DNA of 9,108 nt from Bacteroides sp. CAG:709 (GCA_000434935.1 FR882208.1:116460-125567); one strand, 5' to 3'. Shown: positions 1-7,703, counted from the stretch's first letter. The notes: generated from the letters alone by a model not told the origin. Made by a program: numbers and translations.

Positions 1-1700
1 TAGTTCAGACGTCCGAAGAATGAAATCAGATAATACTCCTTGGCATTGACCGGAGCGATATGGTACTCGGTCTCCCTGTCATTGTTGTAGTACTGGGAGT
101 TCTCATACTTGATGTAGTTGTGCTGCCAGGAATAACCTGCCATCGCATTGAAATTGTGCTTTCCCCAAGTCTCGTTGTAGTCGAGGTAGGCCTCCAGAAG
201 CATGTTCTTGTTGAAGTTCTGATACTTCTCATAGAGGTCAGGAGCGCTGGTGAGTGAACCGCGGGTACCGACTTTATTGTATTTGGTACCGTTGGTCCTG
301 GCGATGTCCATACCCAAGTTCAAGTTTGCTCTCAACGCCTCAAGTCCATGTACCTTGTAGTCGATCTGCAAGTTGCCGACACCACGATAAGTGTGACCGT
401 AGTTCACATAGTCATAAACGGAAGAAAGAGGGTTGGCGGCAGCCATCGTATTAGGCACGCCTGCACTGATCCAGTTCCAGTAACCGTTGGAGATGACAGA
501 TTTGTCAATGTTGCCGTCAGCATCCGTGAAATAGATCGGCTTGGTAGGGTCGAATGAAAGAGCGCTCTCCACAGGGTTGTTCGCCCAGTTGGTATGCTGG
601 TATACGCCCTTCGCATTGAAATTGATTGACAGATGCTCGTCGAAGAATTTAGGAGAAAGGCTTACGTCGATGTTGCCTCTCTGGTTGTCACCGACTTTGA
701 TGGTAGCCTGGTCGAGGTTGTAGCCCATGCTGACACGGAACGGAACTACCCCCCCCGAGTAAAGGCTGATGTTGTGGTCGGTATTTATGCCGATACGGTA
801 AATCTGTTTCTGCCAGTCAGTGTCGTACATCGTACCGTCCACTCCGAGGAGGCCGGCAGCTTCAGGACGATATTCCTGGATATAGTTCGTGAACTGCTCG
901 CCGTTCATCATCTTGATGACATCCTTGTTCTGCTTCGCAGAGACACTGCCGCTGTAACTTACATGGATTCCCTTGCCTGAGCCTTTCTTGGTAGTGATGA
1001 TAATCACACCGTTGGAAGCGCGGGAACCGTAGATGGCTGTAGCTGAAGCATCCTTGAGGACAGAGTAAGATTCAATGTCGTTAGGGTTCACGGTAGCGAG
1101 AGGGTCACCCATACCTGCGCCGCCGTCCTTGGTGACAGGAACGCCGTCAATGACGATTAGAGGGTCATTTGACGCGGTAAGTGACGCTGCACCACGGATT
1201 CTGATGGTGGAAGAAGATCCAGGCTGGCCGTTTGCAGGAGTGATGTTCAATCCGGAAACCTTACCGAGAAGCATGGAGCTAGGTGAGGTAACCGCACCGC
1301 GGTTCACTTCTTCTGCATTGATGGCGGTAACGGAACCGGTCATATCACTTTTCTTGACCGAACCGTAACCGATGACCACCACGTCGTCCAAATACATTGA
1401 ATCCTCTTCAATGGTAGTTTTCGCAGGATTGGTCTTGGCTACGAATGATACGGTCTTATAACCGATACAGCTGATTTCAACGATTGCGTCAGCAGATGAT
1501 ACTTTAAGTACATACTGACCGTCAATGTCCGTTGACAATCCGTTGGTGGTACCTTTTTCGAGAACAGTCGCGCCGATGACTGGCTGACCGGTCTTGTCCG
1601 TGACGGTACCCCTTACTTCATACCCGCTCTGAGCGGACATGTCAGGGATGATGAGAAGGAATCCCATCAGTCCTACTATAAAAGATAAAAATCTGTTCAT
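1..1700 (-). CDS. SusC/RagA-family TonB-dependent outer-membrane porin, N-terminal 566 residues (partial)
   Basis: This is an outer-membrane transporter of the SusC/RagA class, which works with a SusD-like surface lipoprotein and uses TonB energy to import oligosaccharides or other large ligands. The frame stays open from the ATG at 1700 to the window edge, so the C-terminal part of the barrel is missing; full family members are about 1000 residues. Residues 1-23 form a signal peptide (hydrophobic core FIVGLMGFLLII, likely cleavage near SA/Q) with no lipobox. Residues 29-95 are a carboxypeptidase-D-regulatory-like domain (GTVTD, GQPVIGATV, STDIDGQY). A TonB-box-like DDVVVIGYG lies at 105-113. 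The plug (about 115-240) shows the family motifs IRIRG, DPLIVIDGVPV and LKDASATAIYGSRASNGV. The barrel begins after about residue 245. The gene lies 42 bp downstream of the MFS gene on the same strand, with no clear promoter in the gap, so they probably share a transcript. Starch/maltodextrin as ligand is inferred from the neighbours only. Confidence 0.95.
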   Translation of the reverse strand, partial: MNRFLSFIVGLMGFLLIIPDMSAQSGYEVRGTVTDKTGQPVIGATVLEKGTTNGLSTDIDGQYVLKVSSADAIVEISCIGYKTVSFVAKTNPAKTTIEEDSMYLDDVVVIGYGSVKKSDMTGSVTAINAEEVNRGAVTSPSSMLLGKVSGLNITPANGQPGSSSTIRIRGAASLTASNDPLIVIDGVPVTKDGGAGMGDPLATVNPNDIESYSVLKDASATAIYGSRASNGVIIITTKKGSGKGIHVSYSGSVSAKQNKDVIKMMNGEQFTNYIQEYRPEAAGLLGVDGTMYDTDWQKQIYRIGINTDHNISLYSGGVVPFRVSMGYNLDQATIKVGDNQRGNIDVSLSPKFFDEHLSINFNAKGVYQHTNWANNPVESALSFDPTKPIYFTDADGNIDKSVISNGYWNWISAGVPNTMAAANPLSSVYDYVNYGHTYRGVGNLQIDYKVHGLEALRANLNLGMDIARTNGTKYNKVGTRGSLTSAPDLYEKYQNFNKNMLLEAYLDYNETWGKHNFNAMAGYSWQHNYIKYENSQYYNNDRETEYHIAPVNAKEYYLISFFGRLN

Positions 1701-1742
1701 AGGGTCCTTAATGTTATTAGTTTGTTAATATTGTATTTCGTG

Positions 1743-3044
1743 TCAATCTTCTTTCACAAATGCCACTGAAACAGCCGCGAGCAGCATGAAGACACATGCA
1801 AGCGCCAGCATCATGACGGCATTGGAGCCGAAACAGTACTTTACAATAACTCCGCCGGTAAGTCCAATGACAATCTGCGGTATAGTGATTGTAAAGTTAA
1901 AAATTCCCATGTAAACTCCCATGCGTTTAGGGTCCACCGTTCTGGAAAGGATGGCGTACGGCATGGCGAGGATGCCTGCCCAAGCAATACCGATGCACAA
2001 CATCGGGAGCATGAGCGCATATTTGTCTTTAAGGAGAACCAGCCCGGCGAAACCGACGGCACCGAAAAGCAGACAGGTAGCGTAGACGGTCTTGTTACCG
2101 AATCTGGAGGCCAATTTCGTCATGAAAAGCGCCGCGATACATGCAGGAATCGGATATACGCCATTGAGCACGCCCACCCAAGTCTGCGTCGCGCCTTCCG
2201 AAAGGAGCACACCCCCGTCAGTCACGGAACCGGTGATGGCAGGCTTCAGATATGTCCACATGATGAACAATGCCGCCCAAGAGAAGAACTGGGTGATGCC
2301 CAGACGGATCATTGCCGAAGGGGTATTGCGGAGCAATGTCATGAAACCGGTCTTCTCTGCCGGTCCTTCCACTTCTGCCAATCCGTTGTATTCGGCGAAT
2401 TTCTCAGGAGGATATTCCTTGGTTTTGAATGCGGTGACCAATACGGTAGCGAGCAGGATGGCTCCACCTATATAATATGACCACGCGATGTGGGACGAAA
2501 CCTGTCCCGGGACTGCCTCGTCGCTCACTCCGACCCAAGTCATGATCAGCGGCAGCACGGCACCGACCACAGCACCGATATTGATGAGAAATGTCTGTAC
2601 CACATAGCCTTCCGTCTTCTGCGAATCGTCCAGCATGTCAGCCACGAGCGCCCTGAAAGGCTGCATCGTGACATTGAAGGAGAGGTCCATGAAGAGAAGG
2701 ATGAACGCGCCCATCGCGAGCGGTGCCAATGCCAGAAGAGTCGGGCAGTTAGGCATCAGCATCAATGCTATTGTCGAGATCAATGCTCCCCCGAGTATGT
2801 ACGGGATGCGTCTGCCGAATCTGGTCCAGGTACCGTCAGAGAACATGCCGACGATAGGCTGGATGACCATGCCTGCCAACGGGGCAGCGAGCCAGAAATA
2901 GCTCAGATGACTTACATCGGCGCCAAGTGACTCGAAGATGGTGGACGTATTGGAATTCTGCAGAGAGTATCCTATCTGGACACCCAGGAACCCGAAGCTG
3001 AGGTTCCATATCTGCCAAAAAGATAATTTCGGTTTTTTGCTCAT
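1743..3044 (-). CDS. SLC45/SUC-type MFS sugar transporter (probable maltose/sucrose:cation symporter)
   Basis: A 433-residue inner-membrane carrier with the hydrophobicity pattern of twelve membrane segments. Residues 75-81 carry RFGRRIPY, the loop 2-3 motif of the GPH/SUC group, and residues 128-138 read QPFRALVADML, which matches the conserved RALLADL stretch of sucrose/maltose carriers of the SLC45/SUC family. A weaker second-half loop motif (KLASRFGNK) starts at 310. Family members move sucrose, maltose or related disaccharides with a cation; which sugar is used here cannot be read from the sequence. The ATG at 3044 starts a typical N-terminus (MSKKPKLSFWQIWNLSFGFL), with GGAAACC just upstream. 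It is the first gene of a leftward unit that continues into the SusC-like porin, and a good Bacteroides-type promoter lies about 60 bp upstream. Nearby malQ makes maltose or maltodextrin the favoured substrate. Confidence 0.9.
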   Translation of the reverse strand: MSKKPKLSFWQIWNLSFGFLGVQIGYSLQNSNTSTIFESLGADVSHLSYFWLAAPLAGMVIQPIVGMFSDGTWTRFGRRIPYILGGALISTIALMLMPNCPTLLALAPLAMGAFILLFMDLSFNVTMQPFRALVADMLDDSQKTEGYVVQTFLINIGAVVGAVLPLIMTWVGVSDEAVPGQVSSHIAWSYYIGGAILLATVLVTAFKTKEYPPEKFAEYNGLAEVEGPAEKTGFMTLLRNTPSAMIRLGITQFFSWAALFIMWTYLKPAITGSVTDGGVLLSEGATQTWVGVLNGVYPIPACIAALFMTKLASRFGNKTVYATCLLFGAVGFAGLVLLKDKYALMLPMLCIGIAWAGILAMPYAILSRTVDPKRMGVYMGIFNFTITIPQIVIGLTGGVIVKYCFGSNAVMMLALACVFMLLAAVSVAFVKED

Positions 3045-3106
3045 TGGTTTCCGTGTCTTGTTTATGCGGTAACGGAATCATCCGTAATTGTTGTTATAAA
3101 ACGTTT

Positions 3107-3115
3107 GCAAAATTA
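3107..3115 (-). promoter_or_regulatory. Promoter -7 element for the MFS-porin unit
   Basis: On the minus strand this reads TAATTTTGC, a full match to the Bacteroides -7 consensus TAnnTTTG followed by C. Initiation would fall near 3100, giving a leader of about 57 nt before the ATG at 3044. A -33 element is weak: the nearest TTT run (3143-3145) is spaced about 26 bp away, longer than the usual 19-21, which would fit a promoter that needs an activator. Confidence 0.55.
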
Positions 3116-3147
3116 TTGATTAAATATTCATATTTATTATGGAAACT

Positions 3148-3178
3148 GACGGACGGGCGGAATTGGCGGACGGACGGG
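3148..3178. promoter_or_regulatory. Candidate LytTR-regulator binding site: 10-bp direct repeat, 21-bp period
   Basis: GACGGACGGG occurs twice without mismatch, at 3148-3157 and 3169-3178, so the repeats are offset by 21 bp (two helical turns). LytTR-domain regulators such as AgrA and ComE bind pairs of 9-bp direct repeats separated by about 12 bp, the same geometry. The site is GC-rich in an otherwise AT-rich intergenic region. It sits about 47-77 bp upstream of the predicted MFS start site and also upstream of the kinase promoter. Binding by the adjacent LytTR protein is inferred. Confidence 0.4.
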
Positions 3179-3204
3179 AAAAATCAACCGACGAATAAAA
3201 ACGA

Positions 3205-3240
3205 TTTTTTCCTAATCCGGTCATTTTTTCATACCTTTAC
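3205..3240 (+). promoter_or_regulatory. Probable promoter of the kinase-regulator pair
   Basis: A T6 run at 3205-3210 stands in the -33 position and is followed, after 21 bp, by TACCTTTAC at 3232-3240, which matches the Bacteroides -7 consensus TAnnTTTG except for the last base. Initiation would fall almost on the ATG at 3247, so the mRNA would be nearly leaderless or translation would begin at the in-frame ATG at 3262. Confidence 0.4.
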
Positions 3241-3246
3241 GACAAT

Positions 3247-4650
3247 ATGAGAAAACGAATCATGAAGCCGTCAGGCATTGTACACATATTCGCGGCACTT
3301 CATGCGGCAGTCACGATAGCCTGCCTCGAAGCGGGCATAGGCGATGAATTGTTCCTCACCATCCTAACGATGGCGATGATAATCCTGGTCTGTCTCAAGA
3401 AGAACCTGAGCCTGGAATTCACCGCCGGAATAGTCATTGTCATAAACGTGACGGGCTACCTGCTCGGCACCGCCGGCGCGAATCTGATAGGCATGTTTTT
3501 CAGCACAGATTGGGTCATCCACGCATGTTCCACGGCATTCACGACGGAATTGCTGGGCTGGGGAACCATATTGATCGGCAACATTCTCAGTCGGCTGCAC
3601 CTGTTATCCGGCACTACGCGCATGCCCCGCATGAGATGGCTGATAGCCGTAGTCTGCACCATCTTTCTTTTCAGGCTCGCCATCATCGCGTTCAGCGACA
3701 TGAACATCATCTCGGACGGCGGACTGTACAGGAACATGATCAAGCTGCTGTACAACATCCCTGTCTGCATCATTCTGCTTTGCCTTAATATATTATATGT
3801 AAGGTTCGCCAGGATGCGGATGTCCGGGAAGCCGTCATACGCCCGTTGGTCCGCGCTCATATGCTTCCAGATCCTGGCCATACTCGGTTCCACTCTTGCG
3901 GTCAGCTGCGGCATCCCGTTCTCGATACATCCGCTTCCGTCATTCCATAACATAGCCGAGACTGCCGTTGTGGTCTTCATCGCTGAAATGCTGTTCTACG
4001 CATTGACATATATGGCTGATTATGTATGGGTTACGCATCAGGACGTGAAGGCGGAGAAGATGAAACGCCACAAGGCGCAGTTCGAATACCTGAAGCTGAA
4101 ACAGCAGGTGAATCCGCATTTCCTGTTCAATTCATTGAACATCCTGTACTGTCTCATCTGCGAAAACAAGAACGAGGACGCGAGCACTTTCGTACACAAA
4201 CTGGCCGGCGTCTACAGATACATGCTGAAAAACGGCGTGCTGGAGCTAATCAACCTGCGGGATGAACTGGCATTCACCGGAATGTATGCCGACCTGCTGA
4301 AAGTCCGCTTCTCCTCCGGATTTGAGGTCAATGCAGATGTCCCGGAGCAGTTCATGTCGTGCCGCGTCGTGCCATGTTCCATCCAGATGCTCCTGGAAAA
4401 TGCCATGAAGCACAACCGAGTATCGCAAGAGAACCCGCTTCTGATAACCATAAGCGTACACGACGGCATGATAGTCGTCTCGAACAACAAGTCACCTAAG
4501 ATGACGGCGTCGGAAGAGTCCACGAAAGTCGGTCTCAACTATATACGCCAGCAATATATCGACCTGTCAGGCAAGGACATAGAGGTAAACGACAACGGAG
4601 ACACATACTCCGTATCGCTGCCTCTCCTGCCGGCCCCGAAAACCACATGA
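3247..4650 (+). CDS. LytS/YehU-type membrane sensor histidine kinase
   Basis: A 467-residue inner-membrane sensor kinase that should autophosphorylate and pass phosphate to the LytTR regulator encoded 4 bp downstream. The first 260 residues contain about eight hydrophobic segments (roughly 10-28, 35-50, 57-83, 89-113, 130-149, 167-187, 200-222, 236-258); I recognise no named sensor domain in them. A short charged helix (265-287) leads into the His_kinase motif LKQQVNPHFLFNSLN with the phospho-accepting His291. The ATP-binding N-box reads MLLENAMKHN (Asn385, His389). The distal glycine-rich motif is reduced to VGLNYIRQQY, which is common in this family. The start is uncertain: ATG 3247 and ATG 3262 (codon 6) are both possible, the second having an A-rich upstream stretch and a better distance from the predicted promoter. 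The signal sensed is unknown; a role in sugar uptake control is inferred from the flanking transporters and malQ. Confidence 0.92.
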   Translation: MRKRIMKPSGIVHIFAALHAAVTIACLEAGIGDELFLTILTMAMIILVCLKKNLSLEFTAGIVIVINVTGYLLGTAGANLIGMFFSTDWVIHACSTAFTTELLGWGTILIGNILSRLHLLSGTTRMPRMRWLIAVVCTIFLFRLAIIAFSDMNIISDGGLYRNMIKLLYNIPVCIILLCLNILYVRFARMRMSGKPSYARWSALICFQILAILGSTLAVSCGIPFSIHPLPSFHNIAETAVVVFIAEMLFYALTYMADYVWVTHQDVKAEKMKRHKAQFEYLKLKQQVNPHFLFNSLNILYCLICENKNEDASTFVHKLAGVYRYMLKNGVLELINLRDELAFTGMYADLLKVRFSSGFEVNADVPEQFMSCRVVPCSIQMLLENAMKHNRVSQENPLLITISVHDGMIVVSNNKSPKMTASEESTKVGLNYIRQQYIDLSGKDIEVNDNGDTYSVSLPLLPAPKTT

Positions 4651-4654
4651 AGAT

Positions 4655-5419
4655 ATGACAATGAAAGTTTTGATAGTAGAAGACGAGCCGATGGCACAGG
4701 CCAATCTGAGCCGCACATTGCAGAAATATTACCCTGACCTGGAAATTGTCGGCATGACAAGTTCCGTCAGCGGCACTGTCGAATGGCTGAAATCCCACAA
4801 TCCGGATATCATTTTCATGGATGTGGAGCTTTCCGACGGCGACTGCTTCAGCATCTTCCGTCAGATAAACATAGACGCCAAGATAGTGATGACCACGGCG
4901 TATGACAGCTATGCCGTGAAAGCATTCGAAGTGAACAGCGTCGACTACCTTCTCAAGCCGATTGAAAAAGAAGGCCTGGACAGGGCCGTGCAGCGCTGCC
5001 GCAATTCCGCCGGCGTCACCGACATGTCCGCGCTCCTCTCGTCACTCGCAGGAAACCAGCACCAGACCGGCTACCGCCAGAAATTCATGGTCCGCCTGAA
5101 CGACAAGATTCTCCCTGTTTCCGTCAATGACATCGCATACTTCCTTTCAGAAGACAAGGTCACATGGATGTTCACCTCCGACGGTTCCAAATACGTCATG
5201 GACCAGTCCCTGGACATCCTGTCCTCACAGCTGGCCCCGTCACGTTTCTTCAGAATCTCCCGCGGCTGCATAATTTCCTCAGCCTCAGTCCAAAGCATAA
5301 TAAAACTGCAAGGCGGCAGACTACGCATCAATGCCAAGCCGCAATGCAGTTTCGAAATCCTTGTCAGCCGTTCCCGCTCCGATGATTTCCTCCAATGGAT
5401 GGAGAACACTTCGTGCTGA
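4655..5419 (+). CDS. LytTR-family response regulator
   Basis: A 254-residue cytoplasmic DNA-binding response regulator, partner of the kinase just upstream. The receiver domain covers about residues 3-118: acidic pocket Glu9-Asp10, phospho-accepting Asp56 in IIFMDVEL, conserved Thr near 80-81 in MTTAYD, and Lys101 in YLLKPI. A linker (119-142) leads to a LytTR domain (about 144-247), with the family pattern KFMVRLNDKILPVSVNDIAY, then FFRISRGCIIS and a terminal LVSRSRSDDF. LytTR domains bind pairs of short direct repeats about two turns apart, and such a pair is present at 3148-3178. Start: ATG 4655 is 4 bp after the kinase stop; ATG 4661 would give MKVLIVEDE and is equally plausible. The tight spacing implies co-transcription and probably translational coupling. 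Confidence 0.94.
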   Translation: MTMKVLIVEDEPMAQANLSRTLQKYYPDLEIVGMTSSVSGTVEWLKSHNPDIIFMDVELSDGDCFSIFRQINIDAKIVMTTAYDSYAVKAFEVNSVDYLLKPIEKEGLDRAVQRCRNSAGVTDMSALLSSLAGNQHQTGYRQKFMVRLNDKILPVSVNDIAYFLSEDKVTWMFTSDGSKYVMDQSLDILSSQLAPSRFFRISRGCIISSASVQSIIKLQGGRLRINAKPQCSFEILVSRSRSDDFLQWMENTSC

Positions 5420-5453
5420 GAATCAGCGGTTCATCTCGGAAAAAACGCCTTTC

Positions 5454-5484
5454 ATCCGAAAATCCGGACATGTCATTTTCGGAT
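5454..5484. promoter_or_regulatory. Inverted repeat between the regulator gene and malQ (terminator or operator)
   Basis: ATCCGAAAAT at 5454-5463 and ATTTTCGGAT at 5475-5484 are perfect 10-bp inverted repeats around an 11-nt loop that itself holds the palindrome GACATGTC. No U-run follows, so an intrinsic terminator for the regulator gene would be weak. The right arm overlaps the proposed -33 element of malQ, so an operator is the alternative. Confidence 0.4.
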
Positions 5485-5508
5485 ATTGTTAATTGTATGT
5501 AATTTTAC
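5477..5508 (+). promoter_or_regulatory. Probable malQ promoter
   Basis: TTTC at 5477-5480, then 19 bp, then TAATTTTAC at 5500-5508 matches the Bacteroides -33/-7 layout (TTTG, 19-21 bp, TAnnTTTG) with one change in each box. Initiation near 5514 would give a leader of about 20 nt. The -7 box shares the TTTACG ending with the proposed kinase promoter. Confidence 0.4.
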
Positions 5509-5535
5509 GGTCGGAAAACCACAAAACCAAACGAC

Positions 5536-7677
5536 ATGACACGAAAATTCAAAATCACATATCTGACTTCCTGGGGAGAGGAAATCAAATTCGTATTCGG
5601 CGAGGAAAGAGCTGACATGCAATACCTTCCGGGCGGTGTCTGGGAAATCGACATTGACGGCAGCAAGATTAAGGCCGGAACGGAATATCATTATGAATGC
5701 TGGAAGGACGGCAGACGGCTCCGCCGCGAATGGAGGGACCATGTCGTGCCTTCAGGAAAAACAGGAACGGTGGAGGTCAATGACCAATGGGCCGACACGC
5801 CGGCAGATGCGCCGTTCTACACCTCGGCATTCGCCGACAAGGTGTTCAGCATCAATCAGGACGACGCCAAGTTCAGGGTCAATGCTGATGCGACTCCGCA
5901 GGAGATGTACCGCAGCGGATGGAAATGCGCGGGTACGGCAGTCCCTGTCTTTTCATTGAGGACGGAAGACAGTTTCGGTATCGGCGACTTCCATGACCTG
6001 AAGAAGCTTGCGGACTGGGTGGCGGCTACCGGACAGCGTGTAATCCAGCTGCTTCCTATCAATGACACCACCATGACGGGCACATGGAAAGATTCATATC
6101 CATACAGTGCCAATTCCATATATGCATTGCACCCGCAGTTCGTGTATCTTCCGGATGCAGGCGTCCGCAGGGATGCCAAATACAAGGCATTGAAAGCTGA
6201 GCTTGAAGCACTTGCGGAGATTGACTACGAAAGAGTGAACCAGGAGAAAGACAGGCTGATGCGCAAGGCTTTCGCTTCCACATGGGAGAAGGTCTGCGGC
6301 TCGGCCGAATATAAGGAATTCCTGAAGGACAATGCCGGATGGCTGGATGCCTACTGCGCTTTCAGAATCCTGCTGCACAAGACCGGAACCGGCGATTCCA
6401 CCAAATGGGGCAAATACGCCACATACAGTGCCAAGAAAGCAGCTGCGGTATTGGCAGAAAACAGGGAAGAAGCTGATTATCAGTCATTCGTACAGTTCCA
6501 TCTGCACAAGCAGCTGGTGGAGGCCAGGGATTATGCGAGGAAACGCGGCGTCGCTTTCAAGGGCGACCTCCCTATCGGTGTCAGCAGGACCAGCGTGGAC
6601 GCATGGCAGAACCCGTCACAGTTCAACATGAATTCACAGGCGGGCGCACCACCTGACCCATTCTCCGCCGACGGCCAGATGTGGGGATTCCCTACCTATA
6701 ACTGGGACAAGATGGAGGAGGATAATTTCGCATGGTGGAAAGCCAGGCTGAAGAACATGGAGCAGTACTTCGACTTCTTCCGCATTGACCATATACTCGG
6801 ATTTTTCAGGATTTGGGAGATTCCGGCGAATGCGAAGAGCGGTCTGCTGGGACATTTCTTCCCGGCGCTGCCGTATAGCGCCAAAGAATTGTCTGACAAT
6901 GGTTTCGATATCAATTCCGGCTGGTATACCTCCGATGGTGTGGACACGCTTTTCCTGGAAGATCCGCGCAAGCCCGGGTATTGGCATCCGCGCATAGCCG
7001 GACAGGACACGGAGCATTACCGCCGCCTTCCGGACTGGCAGAAGGATGCGTTCAACAGGTTGCATGATGATTTCTTCTATAGAAGGCACAATGCTTTCTG
7101 GCGCGATTCCGCACTCCGCAAGCTGCCTGACCTTCTAGCCAGCACGCGTATGCTGACCTGCGGCGAAGACCTGGGCATGATTCCGGATTGCGTTCCTGAC
7201 GTGATGAAGGAGCTGCGCATCCTTTCATTGGAAATCCAGCGTATGCCAAAAGACCCCCACAGCGAATTTGCAGACACATGGCACTATCCATATCTCTCAG
7301 TATGTGCGACTTCCACACATGACATGAGTCCGCTCAGAGCATGGTGGAGAGAGGACCGCGGTGTGACGCAGCGTTTCTGGAACCAGGTTCTGGGAAAACA
7401 GGGCGAGGCTCCTGCCGACTGCACTCCGGACATTTCCCGCAGCATCATAATGATGCATCTCCAGTCTGCGTCAATGCTGGCAATCCTGCCGCTTCAGGAT
7501 TATCTCTCGCTCAAGCCTGAGCTCTGCCTGGCAGATCCCGAAAAGGAGAGGATCAATGTTCCTGCGATTTCGCCGTTCTACTGGAAATTCAGGATGAAGC
7601 CGACGCTGGAATCGCTTATTAATGATGATATTACGGAGTACATACATGGGCTTGTACGCGAGTGCGGGAGAAAGTAG
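5536..7677 (+). CDS. malQ: 4-alpha-glucanotransferase (amylomaltase, GH77) with one N-terminal starch-binding module
   Basis: A 713-residue cytoplasmic enzyme that transfers alpha-1,4-glucan segments between maltodextrins and releases glucose, the core step in using maltose taken up by the cell. Residues about 3-85 resemble a CBM20-type starch-binding domain (ITYLTSWGEEIKF, PGGVWEIDI, YHYECWKDG, RREW). The GH77 catalytic domain runs from about 133 to the end. It contains the nucleophile Asp418 in RIDHILGFFRIW, the acid/base Glu544 in CGEDLGMIP, and the third carboxylate Asp596 in STHDMSPLRAWW. The forms PVFSLRTEDSFGIGDF and LLPINDTTMT place it in the plant DPE2/Bacteroidetes branch, not the E. 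coli branch. From memory, relatives in Bacteroides are near 900 residues with two CBM20 modules; here the first leads directly to the catalytic domain through a short linker (105-133). A promoter is proposed at 5477-5508. greA follows 26 bp after the stop. Confidence 0.95.
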   Translation: MTRKFKITYLTSWGEEIKFVFGEERADMQYLPGGVWEIDIDGSKIKAGTEYHYECWKDGRRLRREWRDHVVPSGKTGTVEVNDQWADTPADAPFYTSAFADKVFSINQDDAKFRVNADATPQEMYRSGWKCAGTAVPVFSLRTEDSFGIGDFHDLKKLADWVAATGQRVIQLLPINDTTMTGTWKDSYPYSANSIYALHPQFVYLPDAGVRRDAKYKALKAELEALAEIDYERVNQEKDRLMRKAFASTWEKVCGSAEYKEFLKDNAGWLDAYCAFRILLHKTGTGDSTKWGKYATYSAKKAAAVLAENREEADYQSFVQFHLHKQLVEARDYARKRGVAFKGDLPIGVSRTSVDAWQNPSQFNMNSQAGAPPDPFSADGQMWGFPTYNWDKMEEDNFAWWKARLKNMEQYFDFFRIDHILGFFRIWEIPANAKSGLLGHFFPALPYSAKELSDNGFDINSGWYTSDGVDTLFLEDPRKPGYWHPRIAGQDTEHYRRLPDWQKDAFNRLHDDFFYRRHNAFWRDSALRKLPDLLASTRMLTCGEDLGMIPDCVPDVMKELRILSLEIQRMPKDPHSEFADTWHYPYLSVCATSTHDMSPLRAWWREDRGVTQRFWNQVLGKQGEAPADCTPDISRSIIMMHLQSASMLAILPLQDYLSLKPELCLADPEKERINVPAISPFYWKFRMKPTLESLINDDITEYIHGLVRECGRK

Positions 7678-7703
7678 GGATATCGGGGAAGGAAGTAGGA
7701 AAT

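Noticed and set aside
749..756. Possible frameshift in the porin at the G8 tract
   Set aside because: Translation from ATG 1700 remains open through the tract to position 3 with family-typical sequence on both sides, so the gene is in frame as given.
2092..2930. Plus-strand open frames across the MFS gene
   Set aside because: They are shadows of the well-supported transporter on the opposite strand, with low-complexity compositions.
7662..7703. Upstream in-frame start for greA at ATG 7662
   Set aside because: It overlaps malQ, adds 14 residues with no family match, and the SD-like GGAAGTAGGA lies directly before ATG 7704.
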